A DNA stretch of 49,026 nt from NCBI GenBank assembly GCA_013202335.1, contig JABMQR010000345.1, positions 1 through 49,026 of the forward strand. Reading direction: 5' to 3'. The DNA comes from Bacteroidota bacterium. Lineage in GTDB: Bacteria; Spirochaetota; Spirochaetia; JABMQR01. Positions 31,223-39,356 of the stretch are shown here, in pieces (positions within the stretch are counted from its first letter, which is position 1; each line of letters begins with the position of its first letter). A model generated the notes under the pieces. The model was given only the letters and a program-made list of their open reading frames with translations, made no database searches and had not been told where the DNA came from. A program made the position numbers and the translations under genes.

Positions 31223-32242
31223 ATGGATAAAATTAAGGTAGCTATAATTGGTGCAACTGGTGCAGTAGGACAGGTTTTTATGTGGATGCTCTCAAATCAT
31301 GAGTGGTTTGAAATTGAATATATTACTGCATCAGCCGCAAGAATCGGAGAGAAATACGGCAAGTCAGTACACTGGGTACTCCCTTTTGAAATGGCTGAAA
31401 ATTTAAAGACCATTAAGTTGAAAGAGTATAATCTGGAAGCAATGAAAGAGGCTGGAGTACAGATTGTTTTCTCTGCAATGCCTGCAGATATTGCCAAAGC
31501 AGCTGAACCGGAACTTCGGGATGCCGGATTCCATGTCTTTTCAAATGCCGGTGCAATGCGTTATGAGAAAGATGTTCCGATACTTATTCCCGAGGTTAAT
31601 CTCAATTCCCTTCATCTTATAAAGGATCAGGGCTATCCGGAAAGTGGTTTTATCGTGACAAACGCTAACTGCTCAACGACAGGTCTGGCAATCGCTTTGG
31701 CTCCGCTTGTTAAGTTTGGAATTAAAGAGATATCAGTATCCACGTATCAATCAGTAAGTGGTGCAGGATATCCTGGTTTGTCCTCTTTTGATATTACGGA
31801 TAATGTAATTCCTTTCATTGGCGGAGAAGAGGAGAAGATCGAGAAAGAGATCAACAAAATTCTCTCCATCACTCCTGATGTGTATGCATACTGTGCCCGT
31901 GTTCCTGTTATGTTCGGGCATATTGAGACAGTTTGGCTTGAGTTTGATCAGGAGGTGTCTCAGGAAGATATTATAGAGGCCTGGGATACGTTCATAATTG
32001 ATGAGTCAGGATTACCGTCATCACCGGTAAAGCCGGTTATTTATGATGCGGATAATACGTTTCCACAGCCGAAATATGCTTTTTGGGGGACACCGCGCGG
32101 CATGGTAACCTATACCGGAAGATTGAAAAAGAAAAAAAACCGAATTGGTTTTACACTGATGGTTAATAATGTAGTAAAAGGTGCTGCAGGCGGATCAATC
32201 CAGAATGCTGAAGCATTTGTACAGATGTATAATCATAGGTAG
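31223..32242 (+). CDS. asd: Aspartate-semialdehyde dehydrogenase
   Basis: The product has 339 residues. The NADP-binding GATGAVGQVF is at 10-19, the nucleophile Cys150 in TNANCSTTGLA, and the catalytic His in VPVMFGHIETVWLEF. It makes aspartate semialdehyde for lysine, methionine, threonine and diaminopimelate synthesis. The sequence type resembles the archaeal/alternative bacterial branch rather than E. coli Asd. AGGAGG precedes ATG 31223. No lysine riboswitch is recognisable in the 198-nt leader region. Confidence 0.92.
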   Translation: MDKIKVAIIGATGAVGQVFMWMLSNHEWFEIEYITASAARIGEKYGKSVHWVLPFEMAENLKTIKLKEYNLEAMKEAGVQIVFSAMPADIAKAAEPELRDAGFHVFSNAGAMRYEKDVPILIPEVNLNSLHLIKDQGYPESGFIVTNANCSTTGLAIALAPLVKFGIKEISVSTYQSVSGAGYPGLSSFDITDNVIPFIGGEEEKIEKEINKILSITPDVYAYCARVPVMFGHIETVWLEFDQEVSQEDIIEAWDTFIIDESGLPSSPVKPVIYDADNTFPQPKYAFWGTPRGMVTYTGRLKKKKNRIGFTLMVNNVVKGAAGGSIQNAEAFVQMYNHR

Positions 32243-32338
32243 TGATTTTTGGGTACAAAAATTTGAAGTTTTAGAACTGATACGAACCTTGTGGGAAGGA
32301 AAGTAGAGTAACATCTTTGAGGATAAAAACTTAATAGG

Positions 32339-32346
32339 TTGTAATA
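32339..32346 (+). repeat. 8-bp target site duplication, left copy
   Basis: TTGTAATA directly precedes the left terminal inverted repeat of the insertion sequence and is identical to 35044-35051. Confidence 0.9.
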
Positions 32347-32424
32347 CTATGATCACAAATAACGGTTGGGTATCCCATAATTCTCTATAGAAAGAAGAGT
32401 TATTTTCTTACCCCATAATAAATA

Positions 32425-32562
32425 TCAAGTATATGAAATAACCTCACTTATTCCGCATATCTCTCAAATAGTCTGTAATGATGATGAGGTTGGAAAATAA
32501 ACTCAGTACGGCTTCACGAAGTAGCAAGTATATGCTATAGTTGATTTATAAAACATATACTT
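32425..32562 (+). promoter_or_regulatory. Repeated AAGTATATG boxes upstream of the transposase
   Basis: AAGTATATG occurs at about 32427-32435 and 32526-32534, and inverted at 32554-32562 just before the orfA ribosome site. The last two form an inverted pair with a 19-nt spacer. They may bind the winged-helix N-domain for autoregulation or transposition. The stretch 32372-32566 otherwise holds no gene. Confidence 0.45.
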
Positions 32563-32578
32563 ACTATTGGAGGAGTCT

Positions 32579-33241
32579 ATGATCACTCAAGATCTTGAAC
32601 GGGAGGTTCTACAGAAATTTCGCAAACGAAAAGTGATGACAATTGCACAGCTGCACACCCTGCTTTCCTGCTCGATCCCGACGGTGAGAAAGCGCCTTAT
32701 GCTCTGGGGCAGCTATACCAGTTATAATTGCAACGGTCGCTACTATACCCTTTCGGGGATACCACAGTTTGATGAGCATGGGTTGTGGGAGTACCGAGGG
32801 ATTCGGTTTTCCCGATTTGGCACCCTCAAGCAGACAACTATCCATTTGATCAGCGAGTCAGCCGAAGGACTGACAGCAACGGAGATAGGAGAGTTAGTTG
32901 GCTTGAATCCCCGATCATTTATGGTACATTTCAAAGAACTGCCGCAATTACATCGGGAAAAGGTACAGGGTCGCTATGTCTACTCGAGTGCTGATCCAGC
33001 AGTGGGTGAGCGACAGCGGTCCCGGCGGGAAGCCGCAGTGAAAAAGCAGGCACTAATGAGTCTGTCAGATCATGATGCTATGCTGGTATTTGCCGACTTT
33101 ATTCGTAATCCGGAGACATCTTTTGGTAACCGGGTACAACAACTGCGCAGACAAGGCCTATCGGTTGACGAACAGAGTATCACTGCCTTGCTGAACATGC
33201 ATGGGATTACGGAAAAAAAAACGCCGGAGCAGCATATGTAA
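32579..33241 (+). CDS. IS orfA: winged-helix DNA-binding protein
   Basis: The product has 220 residues. The first part has an HTH (MTIAQLHTLLSCSIPTVRKRL) and the middle a second winged-helix-like unit (LTATEIGELVGLNPRSFMVHFKEL). ATG 32579 follows GGAGGA; a TTG at 32567 would overlap this ribosome site. It ends six codons after the A9 run at 33213-33221, where a -1 slip would extend it into the DDE frame. It is probably the DNA-recognition part of the transposase, and by itself a possible repressor. Confidence 0.8.
   Translation: MITQDLEREVLQKFRKRKVMTIAQLHTLLSCSIPTVRKRLMLWGSYTSYNCNGRYYTLSGIPQFDEHGLWEYRGIRFSRFGTLKQTTIHLISESAEGLTATEIGELVGLNPRSFMVHFKELPQLHREKVQGRYVYSSADPAVGERQRSRREAAVKKQALMSLSDHDAMLVFADFIRNPETSFGNRVQQLRRQGLSVDEQSITALLNMHGITEKKTPEQHM
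33213..33221 (+). other. Candidate programmed -1 frameshift site (A9)
   Basis: Nine consecutive A occur near the end of orfA. In the -1 frame the reading continues GKKNAGAAYVKAFAWHRERD and on without a stop into the orfB protein. The orfB frame has only a GTG start 81 nt further, without a ribosome site. Slippery A runs control transposase level in several IS families. A sequencing or mutational indel is the alternative. Confidence 0.65.
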
Positions 33242-33291
33242 AAGCGTTTGCCTGGCATCGGGAAAGGGACGCGGCATCATGTGCTAATCAG

Positions 33292-35013
33292 GTGGTATTT
33301 CGTCACCGTCCAACAGTGTCCTTTGCTCCACGTACTACCGCTTGTCCGGTCTGCGGTACCCGGATGGGTGTGAAGAAAACGAGGAAAAGATCCCTTGCCC
33401 TCTTTTCTGTGGGAACTATTACTGCCCGTGAAACCCTGTATACCTGTAGCGTATGTGGGCATACTGCCGGTTCAGAAGAGCTTGCCGCCTTAGCCCCACC
33501 CAGACATACCTTTGGGTATGATGTCATGGTATATGTGGGGATGTCACTGTTTCTCCAGAGTCGCAATGAGCGGGAAATCCGGGAGCGGCTGGCAGACCGG
33601 GCAATCACTATATCTGCGAGTGAAGTGGCTCTGCTGGCAAAGAAGTTTATCTGTTATCTGGCGATTGCACACCGGGAAAGCAGCAGTCTGATCAAATCCC
33701 ATATGGAAGGTAATGGTGGATACATTCTGCATCTTGATGCCACCTGTGAAGCAGATAGTCCGCATCTGTTTGTCGGTCTTGACGAAATTTCTTCACTGGT
33801 ACTTGATTCGGTTAAACTACCGGCAGAACGAAAAGAGTCAATAATCCCGTTTCTTGAGCATATTGAAACAGTGTATGGAGCTCCTGCAGCAGTGGTACAT
33901 GATATGGGCTCTGGAATTCTCCATGCGGTTGCAAAGGTCTTTCCCCATATCCCTGATTTTATCTGCCATTTTCACTTTCTCAGGGATATCGGGAATGATC
34001 TGTTCAAGAGCGAGAACGCTACGATCCGCAGTCGGTTACGGTATTATGGGATCCAGAAGAAGCTGCGTAACATACTTGCACGATGTACACGAAAGATTGT
34101 CAAACATCCAGAGAATCTTACCGAGTTATCTTCTCTTCTCTTCGAGAACCAAGGCAATCCTCAGCAGATTTCTCCAGAACTGCTGCTCTATACCGTAATC
34201 CTGTGGGCATTGGAGGGGAAGTCCCAAGGAGATGGGTATGGATTCCCTTTTGATCGTCCGTACATGAGTTTCTACGATAGGCTGCGAATACTGCAGAGGA
34301 CTGTGGTACGCTTGAAGCTGCACCAGAAATCAAAATACGGAGCAGTGGTCTTAGGTGATCTGAGGCCACTGCGGTATGATCTGAGGCTCAAGACTGCAGT
34401 GAAGCGTATGAAAGAGAAGATGATCGTATTTGATCAGCTGCGTAAGGCGATGAGAATTGCCGAACCAGCGGGAAAGCTGGGGTTGAATGATCCCGGTAGC
34501 GGGAGCATGAAACACATTGAGACTCGGGTGAGGAAATTCTACCAAGGGATCTGTGAGCTCGATGAGAAGCAGGAGCGAATCTATCGAAATATGCGAAAAC
34601 AAATTGAGAGGTACTGGAAAAAGCTCTTTGCTGATCCAATTTCTGTAAGCACTCCTTCAGGATCATTTATACTGTATCCTCAACGCACAAACAATATCCT
34701 CGAACAGTTCTTTCGGAGTATAAAACAGAGTCATTGCAGGAGAAGCGGGTACGCGGCTATGAACAAAACGCTCAAGGCTATGCTTTCAGGGCTGCCTTTG
34801 GTAAAAAACCTTGAACATGCGGAGTATCGAAAGATTATTCTCAACGGAAGCTCCAGTCTGGAAGAACGCTTTGCTCAGATCGATAGTTCAGTGGTTCGTG
34901 ACCTACTATGTAATGAGGCAAAACTCGTAGATAAGGTTGCCCCGGAGATAAAACGACTCATCAAGAATCCGAAGCTTCCTAACCAACTCATTGCTCTGTT
35001 TCGGACTGCTTAG
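33292..35013 (+). CDS. IS orfB: zinc-ribbon DDE transposase
   Basis: The product has 573 residues from the GTG at 33292; it is more likely made as an approximately 810-residue fusion with orfA through the frameshift at 33213-33221. A zinc ribbon (CPVCG...CSVCG) spans about 19-56 and is followed by an RNase H-like core with ILHLDATCEAD (first Asp), AAVVHDMGSGI (second Asp) and TNNILEQFFRSIKQ (Glu). The ribbon resembles ISL3-type N-termini. The protein cuts and joins the element ends. No inactivating change is visible. Confidence 0.85.
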   Translation: MVFRHRPTVSFAPRTTACPVCGTRMGVKKTRKRSLALFSVGTITARETLYTCSVCGHTAGSEELAALAPPRHTFGYDVMVYVGMSLFLQSRNEREIRERLADRAITISASEVALLAKKFICYLAIAHRESSSLIKSHMEGNGGYILHLDATCEADSPHLFVGLDEISSLVLDSVKLPAERKESIIPFLEHIETVYGAPAAVVHDMGSGILHAVAKVFPHIPDFICHFHFLRDIGNDLFKSENATIRSRLRYYGIQKKLRNILARCTRKIVKHPENLTELSSLLFENQGNPQQISPELLLYTVILWALEGKSQGDGYGFPFDRPYMSFYDRLRILQRTVVRLKLHQKSKYGAVVLGDLRPLRYDLRLKTAVKRMKEKMIVFDQLRKAMRIAEPAGKLGLNDPGSGSMKHIETRVRKFYQGICELDEKQERIYRNMRKQIERYWKKLFADPISVSTPSGSFILYPQRTNNILEQFFRSIKQSHCRRSGYAAMNKTLKAMLSGLPLVKNLEHAEYRKIILNGSSSLEERFAQIDSSVVRDLLCNEAKLVDKVAPEIKRLIKNPKLPNQLIALFRTA

Positions 35014-35043
35014 CACTAACCCAACCGTTATTTGTGGTCATAG

Positions 35044-35051
35044 TTGTAATA
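35044..35051 (+). repeat. 8-bp target site duplication, right copy
   Basis: TTGTAATA directly follows the right inverted repeat and matches 32339-32346. Confidence 0.9.
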
Positions 35052-35167
35052 GTGTGCAAAAAAGCAGTAATGAGAATAATTCTGTTAAATTGTTACTGGA
35101 ATGACTTTTATTCTATAATTCCCCACAAGCTTCGTTACACTAAATAAAGTTTTGACAATCACAGTTT

Positions 35168-35193
35168 TATAGTCAAAAAATATAGTCAAAAAA
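35168..35193 (+). repeat. Tandem 13-bp repeat before the MATE gene
   Basis: TATAGTCAAAAAA occurs twice in tandem (35168-35180, 35181-35193), about 40 nt upstream of the likely MATE start. TTGACA at 35151 lies before it, so the repeat may sit in the promoter. Confidence 0.5.
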
Positions 35194-35234
35194 TATTGTT
35201 CTTCACCATGTTCAATGGTAGACTGTTTTTCGTT

Positions 35235-36596
35235 ATGAAACGTGATCTTACCCAGGGTAGTATAGTTAAACACATAGTCTCAATGTCAGTACCATCAATG
35301 TTTGGTCTCATGAGTCAATCTCTCTATGATATTGTTGATATGATCTGGATAGGCAGAATATCAGTTAAGGCGGTAGCAGCAGTTACCATTTTTGTATCAA
35401 TATTCTGGTTGTTTGAAGTGCTTAATGAAATAATTGGGATGAGTTCTGTCTCACTCATTTCACAGAGCTATGGTGCAGGAAATAATGAACGGGCGAGGCG
35501 GGCCTCTGAACAGACAATACTGTTCAAATTTGCTATTGCTGTGCTGGCAGCCGTACTGATGCTTCTGCTGGTGAAACCAATTATGAATTTTTATTCGACT
35601 GATCCGCAGGTAAGATCGCTGGGGATGGATTATGGGAATATCAGGATATACTTTCTGCCGCTGTTTTTTTCATCCTATAGCGTAAATACCATATTTCGGT
35701 GTTCAGGGGATGCCAGGACCCCAATGATTCTTCTTGTAACAACATCTCTGCTCAATATTATCCTTGACCCGATTTTCATGTTCGATACTATCCCTATAAT
35801 CGGTTTGCCCGGTTTTGGAATGGGGGTGAAGGGAGCTGCTGTAGCGACGGTTATATCTGTGTCCGTTGCTTTTTTCATAGGATTCTTTCTTTTAATGAGT
35901 GGGAAGGCCCATATTAAACTGACCTGGAGAGGGCTGTTCACATTTGACCGGGAATTGGATAGGAAACTTATCACTATCGGACTGCCTTCCGGTGCAGAGT
36001 TGTTTTTCAGAAATATGGCAAACTCACTCTTTTTAAGACTTATAGTTGTGTATGGAACAGCCACCGTAGCTGTTGTAGGAGTGGGTGCCCGAATTTTGGG
36101 ATTTTTATTCATGCCGATACTTGGACTTCTGATGGGTTCCGGATCAATTACCGGACAGAACTTAGGAGCAGGAAAGATTGACAGAGCGGCAAAGGCAGCA
36201 TGGTACTCAGCATTGATTGGGATGGGGGTTGTGGGTTCTTTGGTTGCAGTAATTCTCATTTTTCCCGGTCAAATAATAAACTTATTTATTTCTGATTCTG
36301 AATTTTATTCAGAGGGGATAACCATGCTGCGGATGACAACCCCCTCACTGATAATTGCAGCTTTCGGATTAGGCTTTGCAACGGTTTTTTCAGGATCCGG
36401 TCTGAATCTGCCATTTTTGTACAGCTGCATTATAGCCCGTTGGCTTATCATGCTTCCCTATACCTGGGTTGTAGTAATGATCTTAAAACTACCAGTTACG
36501 TATGTATGGATGAGTTTTATCATTGCGGAGCTTTTTGAAGCCGGATATATGTTTTTTGCCTTCAAACGGGGAAAATGGAAATTAAAACGCGTCTGA
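35235..36596 (+). CDS. MATE family multidrug/cation exporter
   Basis: The product has about 453 residues and twelve membrane spans. It starts DLTQGSIVKHIVSMSVPSMFGLMSQSLYDIVDMIWIG, the MATE N-terminal signature, and repeats a related pattern in the second half (LITIGLPSGAELFFRNMANSLFLRLIVVYG). I chose ATG 35235; ATG 35208 is possible, and neither has a good ribosome site. MATE pumps use Na+ or H+ gradients; the substrate is unknown. The insertion sequence ends about 190 bp upstream and may have replaced its original control region. Confidence 0.9.
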   Translation: MKRDLTQGSIVKHIVSMSVPSMFGLMSQSLYDIVDMIWIGRISVKAVAAVTIFVSIFWLFEVLNEIIGMSSVSLISQSYGAGNNERARRASEQTILFKFAIAVLAAVLMLLLVKPIMNFYSTDPQVRSLGMDYGNIRIYFLPLFFSSYSVNTIFRCSGDARTPMILLVTTSLLNIILDPIFMFDTIPIIGLPGFGMGVKGAAVATVISVSVAFFIGFFLLMSGKAHIKLTWRGLFTFDRELDRKLITIGLPSGAELFFRNMANSLFLRLIVVYGTATVAVVGVGARILGFLFMPILGLLMGSGSITGQNLGAGKIDRAAKAAWYSALIGMGVVGSLVAVILIFPGQIINLFISDSEFYSEGITMLRMTTPSLIIAAFGLGFATVFSGSGLNLPFLYSCIIARWLIMLPYTWVVVMILKLPVTYVWMSFIIAELFEAGYMFFAFKRGKWKLKRV

Positions 36597-36833
36597 ATAG
36601 GCTTTAAATTGAGGACATATAATAAAGAAACATGTTAATAGTAAACATGATAATTAAAAAATCAGTGATAAGAGCCAGGTGAAACAGAAAATATCTTGTC
36701 TTCAACAAAATCCTGATGTCTGAATACTAACAATATCCCGCTGTACAGAGTATACTTAAAGAGGATAGATTTTGAAAGATTCTCAATTACCTGTATTTTG
36801 TAAGAACCTTACCTGAACACCAGGAGGAAATCT

Positions 36834-37751
36834 ATGAACAAGAAGGAAATTATTCGCAGGATGCAGTATGCAGGATCCTGGTATGAGAGTGATCCTGATT
36901 TGCTTAGAGCTTTTATTGCAGAGTCGCTGGCTGATGCTGAAGTACGAAATACGGAAACATTTTTAGAGGGGCAAACCGGTGCATGTCTTGCAATGCTGCC
37001 CCACGCAGGACTGCTCTACTCCGCAAGGGGTATTGCAGATTTTTTTGCAAATATCCCGGTAAAAACAACAAATATTTTGATAATAGCTCCTTCTCACTAT
37101 GTGCATATTCTCCCTGATTCACTAACTACCGCTGACTTTACATTAGCTGAAACACCCTTAGCTGATTTAAAGGTAATGCCGCTTCATGATTTACTGCCGG
37201 GACGGGTAGTTCATTGCGATAGAAAGGCTGTAGAATTGGAGCATGCTCTTGAAATGTTTTTACCCTTTTGTGCAAATCTGCAGCTGCATAGTAGTAAAGA
37301 TATTCGTGTTGGGTTGTGTTTGATTTCGCAGGTAACCAGTGAGAAATCAATAGAAATGCTTAGTGAAGCCATTTTAGAGGCGATTGGCAATGAGCATGTG
37401 CTAAATGGAGAGACGCTCATTATAGCAAGCTCTGACTTTACTCACTATGGCAATAGATTCGGGTATACACCCTTTAAAGTAGCTTCTTACGAGGCTCAGG
37501 AAGTTGAAGAACAGGTTCTTTTACATGATAGAAACTATGCTGAAAAGTTTGCTGCAGGGGATATCAAGGGATTGCTCTCACTGCAGGTAAAGGATCAGCC
37601 GACAATATGTGGTTTTGCTCCCGGCTTAATTGTCTCAAATATAGCAAAACAATTAAATCTTACTGGAAAAATTACAAATCAGTATACTTCAAACAGTATT
37701 ACCGGGGTATCTTCCGATTTTGTTTCATACTGTTCAATTCTCTGGAGATAA
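36834..37751 (+). CDS. amrB: AmmeMemoRadiSam system protein B (MEMO1 family)
   Basis: The product has 305 residues. MQYAGSWYESDP, MLPHAGLLYSARG, IIAPSHYVH and IASSDFTHYG are MEMO1 motifs with conserved His/Asp that could bind iron. AGGAGG precedes ATG 36834. The gene is first of three consecutive genes coding for MEMO1, AMMECR1 and a radical SAM enzyme, a widely conserved trio whose reaction is still not settled. The 237-nt gap before it shows only AT-rich, promoter-like sequence. Confidence 0.92.
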   Translation: MNKKEIIRRMQYAGSWYESDPDLLRAFIAESLADAEVRNTETFLEGQTGACLAMLPHAGLLYSARGIADFFANIPVKTTNILIIAPSHYVHILPDSLTTADFTLAETPLADLKVMPLHDLLPGRVVHCDRKAVELEHALEMFLPFCANLQLHSSKDIRVGLCLISQVTSEKSIEMLSEAILEAIGNEHVLNGETLIIASSDFTHYGNRFGYTPFKVASYEAQEVEEQVLLHDRNYAEKFAAGDIKGLLSLQVKDQPTICGFAPGLIVSNIAKQLNLTGKITNQYTSNSITGVSSDFVSYCSILWR

Positions 37752-37753
37752 TA

Positions 37754-38335
37754 ATGCTTAATAAAGAAACCAGAAGTGTGCTGTTAAGTCTTGCAAGAGA
37801 AAGTATTGCTGAACATATTGCAGGTATACCATCAAAATTATACAGAAAGATGATGAATGAACTGATCCAGGAAGACCTCCTTTCAGAAAACGGGGTTTTT
37901 GTTACACTCAAAAGGAGAAAAATCGTTGATGAGGAGTCAGCTCTTCGGGGGTGCATCGGGAATATCATTGGAAGGTTTCCGTTGTATGAATCTATTCGAC
38001 GACTTGCCGTTGAGGCTGCTGTATATGACCCGCGATTTCAACCGGTAAGCGGGCTTGACGAATTAAACACTCTGCTTATTGAAATATCAATATTAACAAT
38101 TCCTGAACAAGTATCATCCTATTCTGAGATTGTAGTGGGTAGAGATGGGGTTTTGCTGTTGTGTCAGGCCAGGACCGCTGTCTTTCTTCCGCAGGTGGCA
38201 ACTGAACAGGGCTGGGATCTTGAGGAAACACTTACGCATCTTTCGCTTAAAGCTGGTCTGGGGATGATGGGCTGGAAGGATTCGCATTGTCAGTTCAGAG
38301 TGTTTCAGACTGAAGTATTTTCGGAGAAAAATTAA
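37754..38335 (+). CDS. amrA: AmmeMemoRadiSam system protein A (AMMECR1 family)
   Basis: The product has 193 residues. The AMMECR1 hallmark LRGCIGNIIGRFPLYESIRRLAVEAA is central, followed by DPRF-P and EISILT. I chose ATG 37754, 2 nt after the amrB stop and preceded by GGAG; the frame is open upstream within amrB. It probably works with MEMO1 and the radical SAM enzyme in one RNA- or protein-modifying system. Confidence 0.93.
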   Translation: MLNKETRSVLLSLARESIAEHIAGIPSKLYRKMMNELIQEDLLSENGVFVTLKRRKIVDEESALRGCIGNIIGRFPLYESIRRLAVEAAVYDPRFQPVSGLDELNTLLIEISILTIPEQVSSYSEIVVGRDGVLLLCQARTAVFLPQVATEQGWDLEETLTHLSLKAGLGMMGWKDSHCQFRVFQTEVFSEKN

Positions 38336-38337
38336 GC

Positions 38338-39339
38338 ATGACGACAGCTGCAATACGATGTGAATTTTGCTTTCATCAGTGTCTGATTGGAGAGGGCAAA
38401 ACCGGGATATGCGGTGTGCGTAAAACCCGGGATGGAAGGGTGTTGACCACTGTGTATGGAGAGGTGGTTTCTGCAGGTGTTGATCCTATAGAGAAGAAGC
38501 CGTTTTATCATGTAAAGCCGGGAAGCAGTACCTTATCAGTGGCTCTTCCCGGGTGCAACTTTAGATGTCTTTTTTGTCAAAATTATGCTATTTCACAATA
38601 TAACCATTCACGATATGGATATTCAGGTAAAAAAAAGGACTTAACCAGCCCCCAAAAACTTGTAGAGCTTTTACTGGATAGTAATCTTGAAATTATGACC
38701 TACACCTATTCTGATCCGGTTGTCTGGCAGGATTATATGCTGGATACTGCAAGGCTCGTACGGGAAATAGAACAGGGTTTAAACTGTATGGTTACCAACG
38801 GAAGTATGACTGCAAACTCCCTGATTGGCATGCTGGATTATATTGATGCTTTTAATATCGATGTAAAAGGGGATGAGGATTTTTACCGCACCTATTGTAA
38901 CGGGAATCTGGCTCCTGTTTTAGATAATCTGGAGCGGATAAATACCGACGGGAGAGCGGTTGTTGAGGTGACGACACTTGTGATTGAGGGTATTCATTTT
39001 CAGGATGATATTTACCGGTTAGGGAGTCGTCTCAGAGATGCAGGAGTTCAGGTTTGGCATCTTAGCAGATTTTTTCCTGCATACAAAATGCTGGACCGAC
39101 AGGAAACATCAGAGGCGTTTTTGCACGATATGCTGCAGACAGCCTCAGAATCAGGAATTCCTTTTATCTATAGTGGAAACAGTCGAGAGCGGTTATTTAT
39201 CTCTACACATTGTCCGGAGTGCAGGGCAGAACTTATTCCCACACACAGTTACGGCGGTGAAGCTGGAAATTCTGCAGGAAAGCATATTTTGGATGGAAAA
39301 TGCTGTGAATGTGGAAATCCTGTGTATGGGCTATTTTAG
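38338..39339 (+). CDS. amrS: AmmeMemoRadiSam system radical SAM enzyme
   Basis: The product has 333 residues. The N-terminal Cys pair CEFCFHQC and GICGVRK precede the radical SAM cluster CNFRCLFC (CxxxCxxC) at about 78-85. The C-terminus adds a zinc-like region (CPECRAEL ... CCECGNPV). It starts 2 nt after the amrA stop, completing the operon. It forms a 5'-deoxyadenosyl radical; the substrate is unknown. Confidence 0.93.
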   Translation: MTTAAIRCEFCFHQCLIGEGKTGICGVRKTRDGRVLTTVYGEVVSAGVDPIEKKPFYHVKPGSSTLSVALPGCNFRCLFCQNYAISQYNHSRYGYSGKKKDLTSPQKLVELLLDSNLEIMTYTYSDPVVWQDYMLDTARLVREIEQGLNCMVTNGSMTANSLIGMLDYIDAFNIDVKGDEDFYRTYCNGNLAPVLDNLERINTDGRAVVEVTTLVIEGIHFQDDIYRLGSRLRDAGVQVWHLSRFFPAYKMLDRQETSEAFLHDMLQTASESGIPFIYSGNSRERLFISTHCPECRAELIPTHSYGGEAGNSAGKHILDGKCCECGNPVYGLF

Positions 39340-39356
39340 GAGTCAGATCGACTCCT
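39338..39356. terminator. Small hairpin spanning both stop codons of converging genes
   Basis: AGGAGTC (39338-39344) pairs with GACTCCT (39350-39356). It includes the end of amrS and of the opposing U32 gene, whose stops are 3 nt apart. There is no T-run, so termination strength is uncertain. Confidence 0.4.

Larger units (their letters stand above)
32347..35043 (+). mobile_element. Complete insertion sequence, 2697 bp, two-frame DDE transposase
   Basis: Terminal inverted repeats of 25 bp (left CTATGATCACAAATAACGG..., 32347-32371; right ending ...TTATTTGTGGTCATAG, 35019-35043) differ at one base. Both ends are flanked by TTGTAATA. Inside are a winged-helix ORF and a zinc-ribbon DDE ORF joined by an A9 slippery run. 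The 8-bp duplication and CPxCG ribbon recall ISL3, but the size, N-terminal domain and frameshift do not, so I leave the family open. Intact repeats and frames suggest recent insertion. Confidence 0.92.

Noticed and set aside
36834..39339. AmmeMemoRadiSam trio as a new system
   Set aside because: Gene order and motifs match the known, widely conserved trio, although its chemistry is unsettled.
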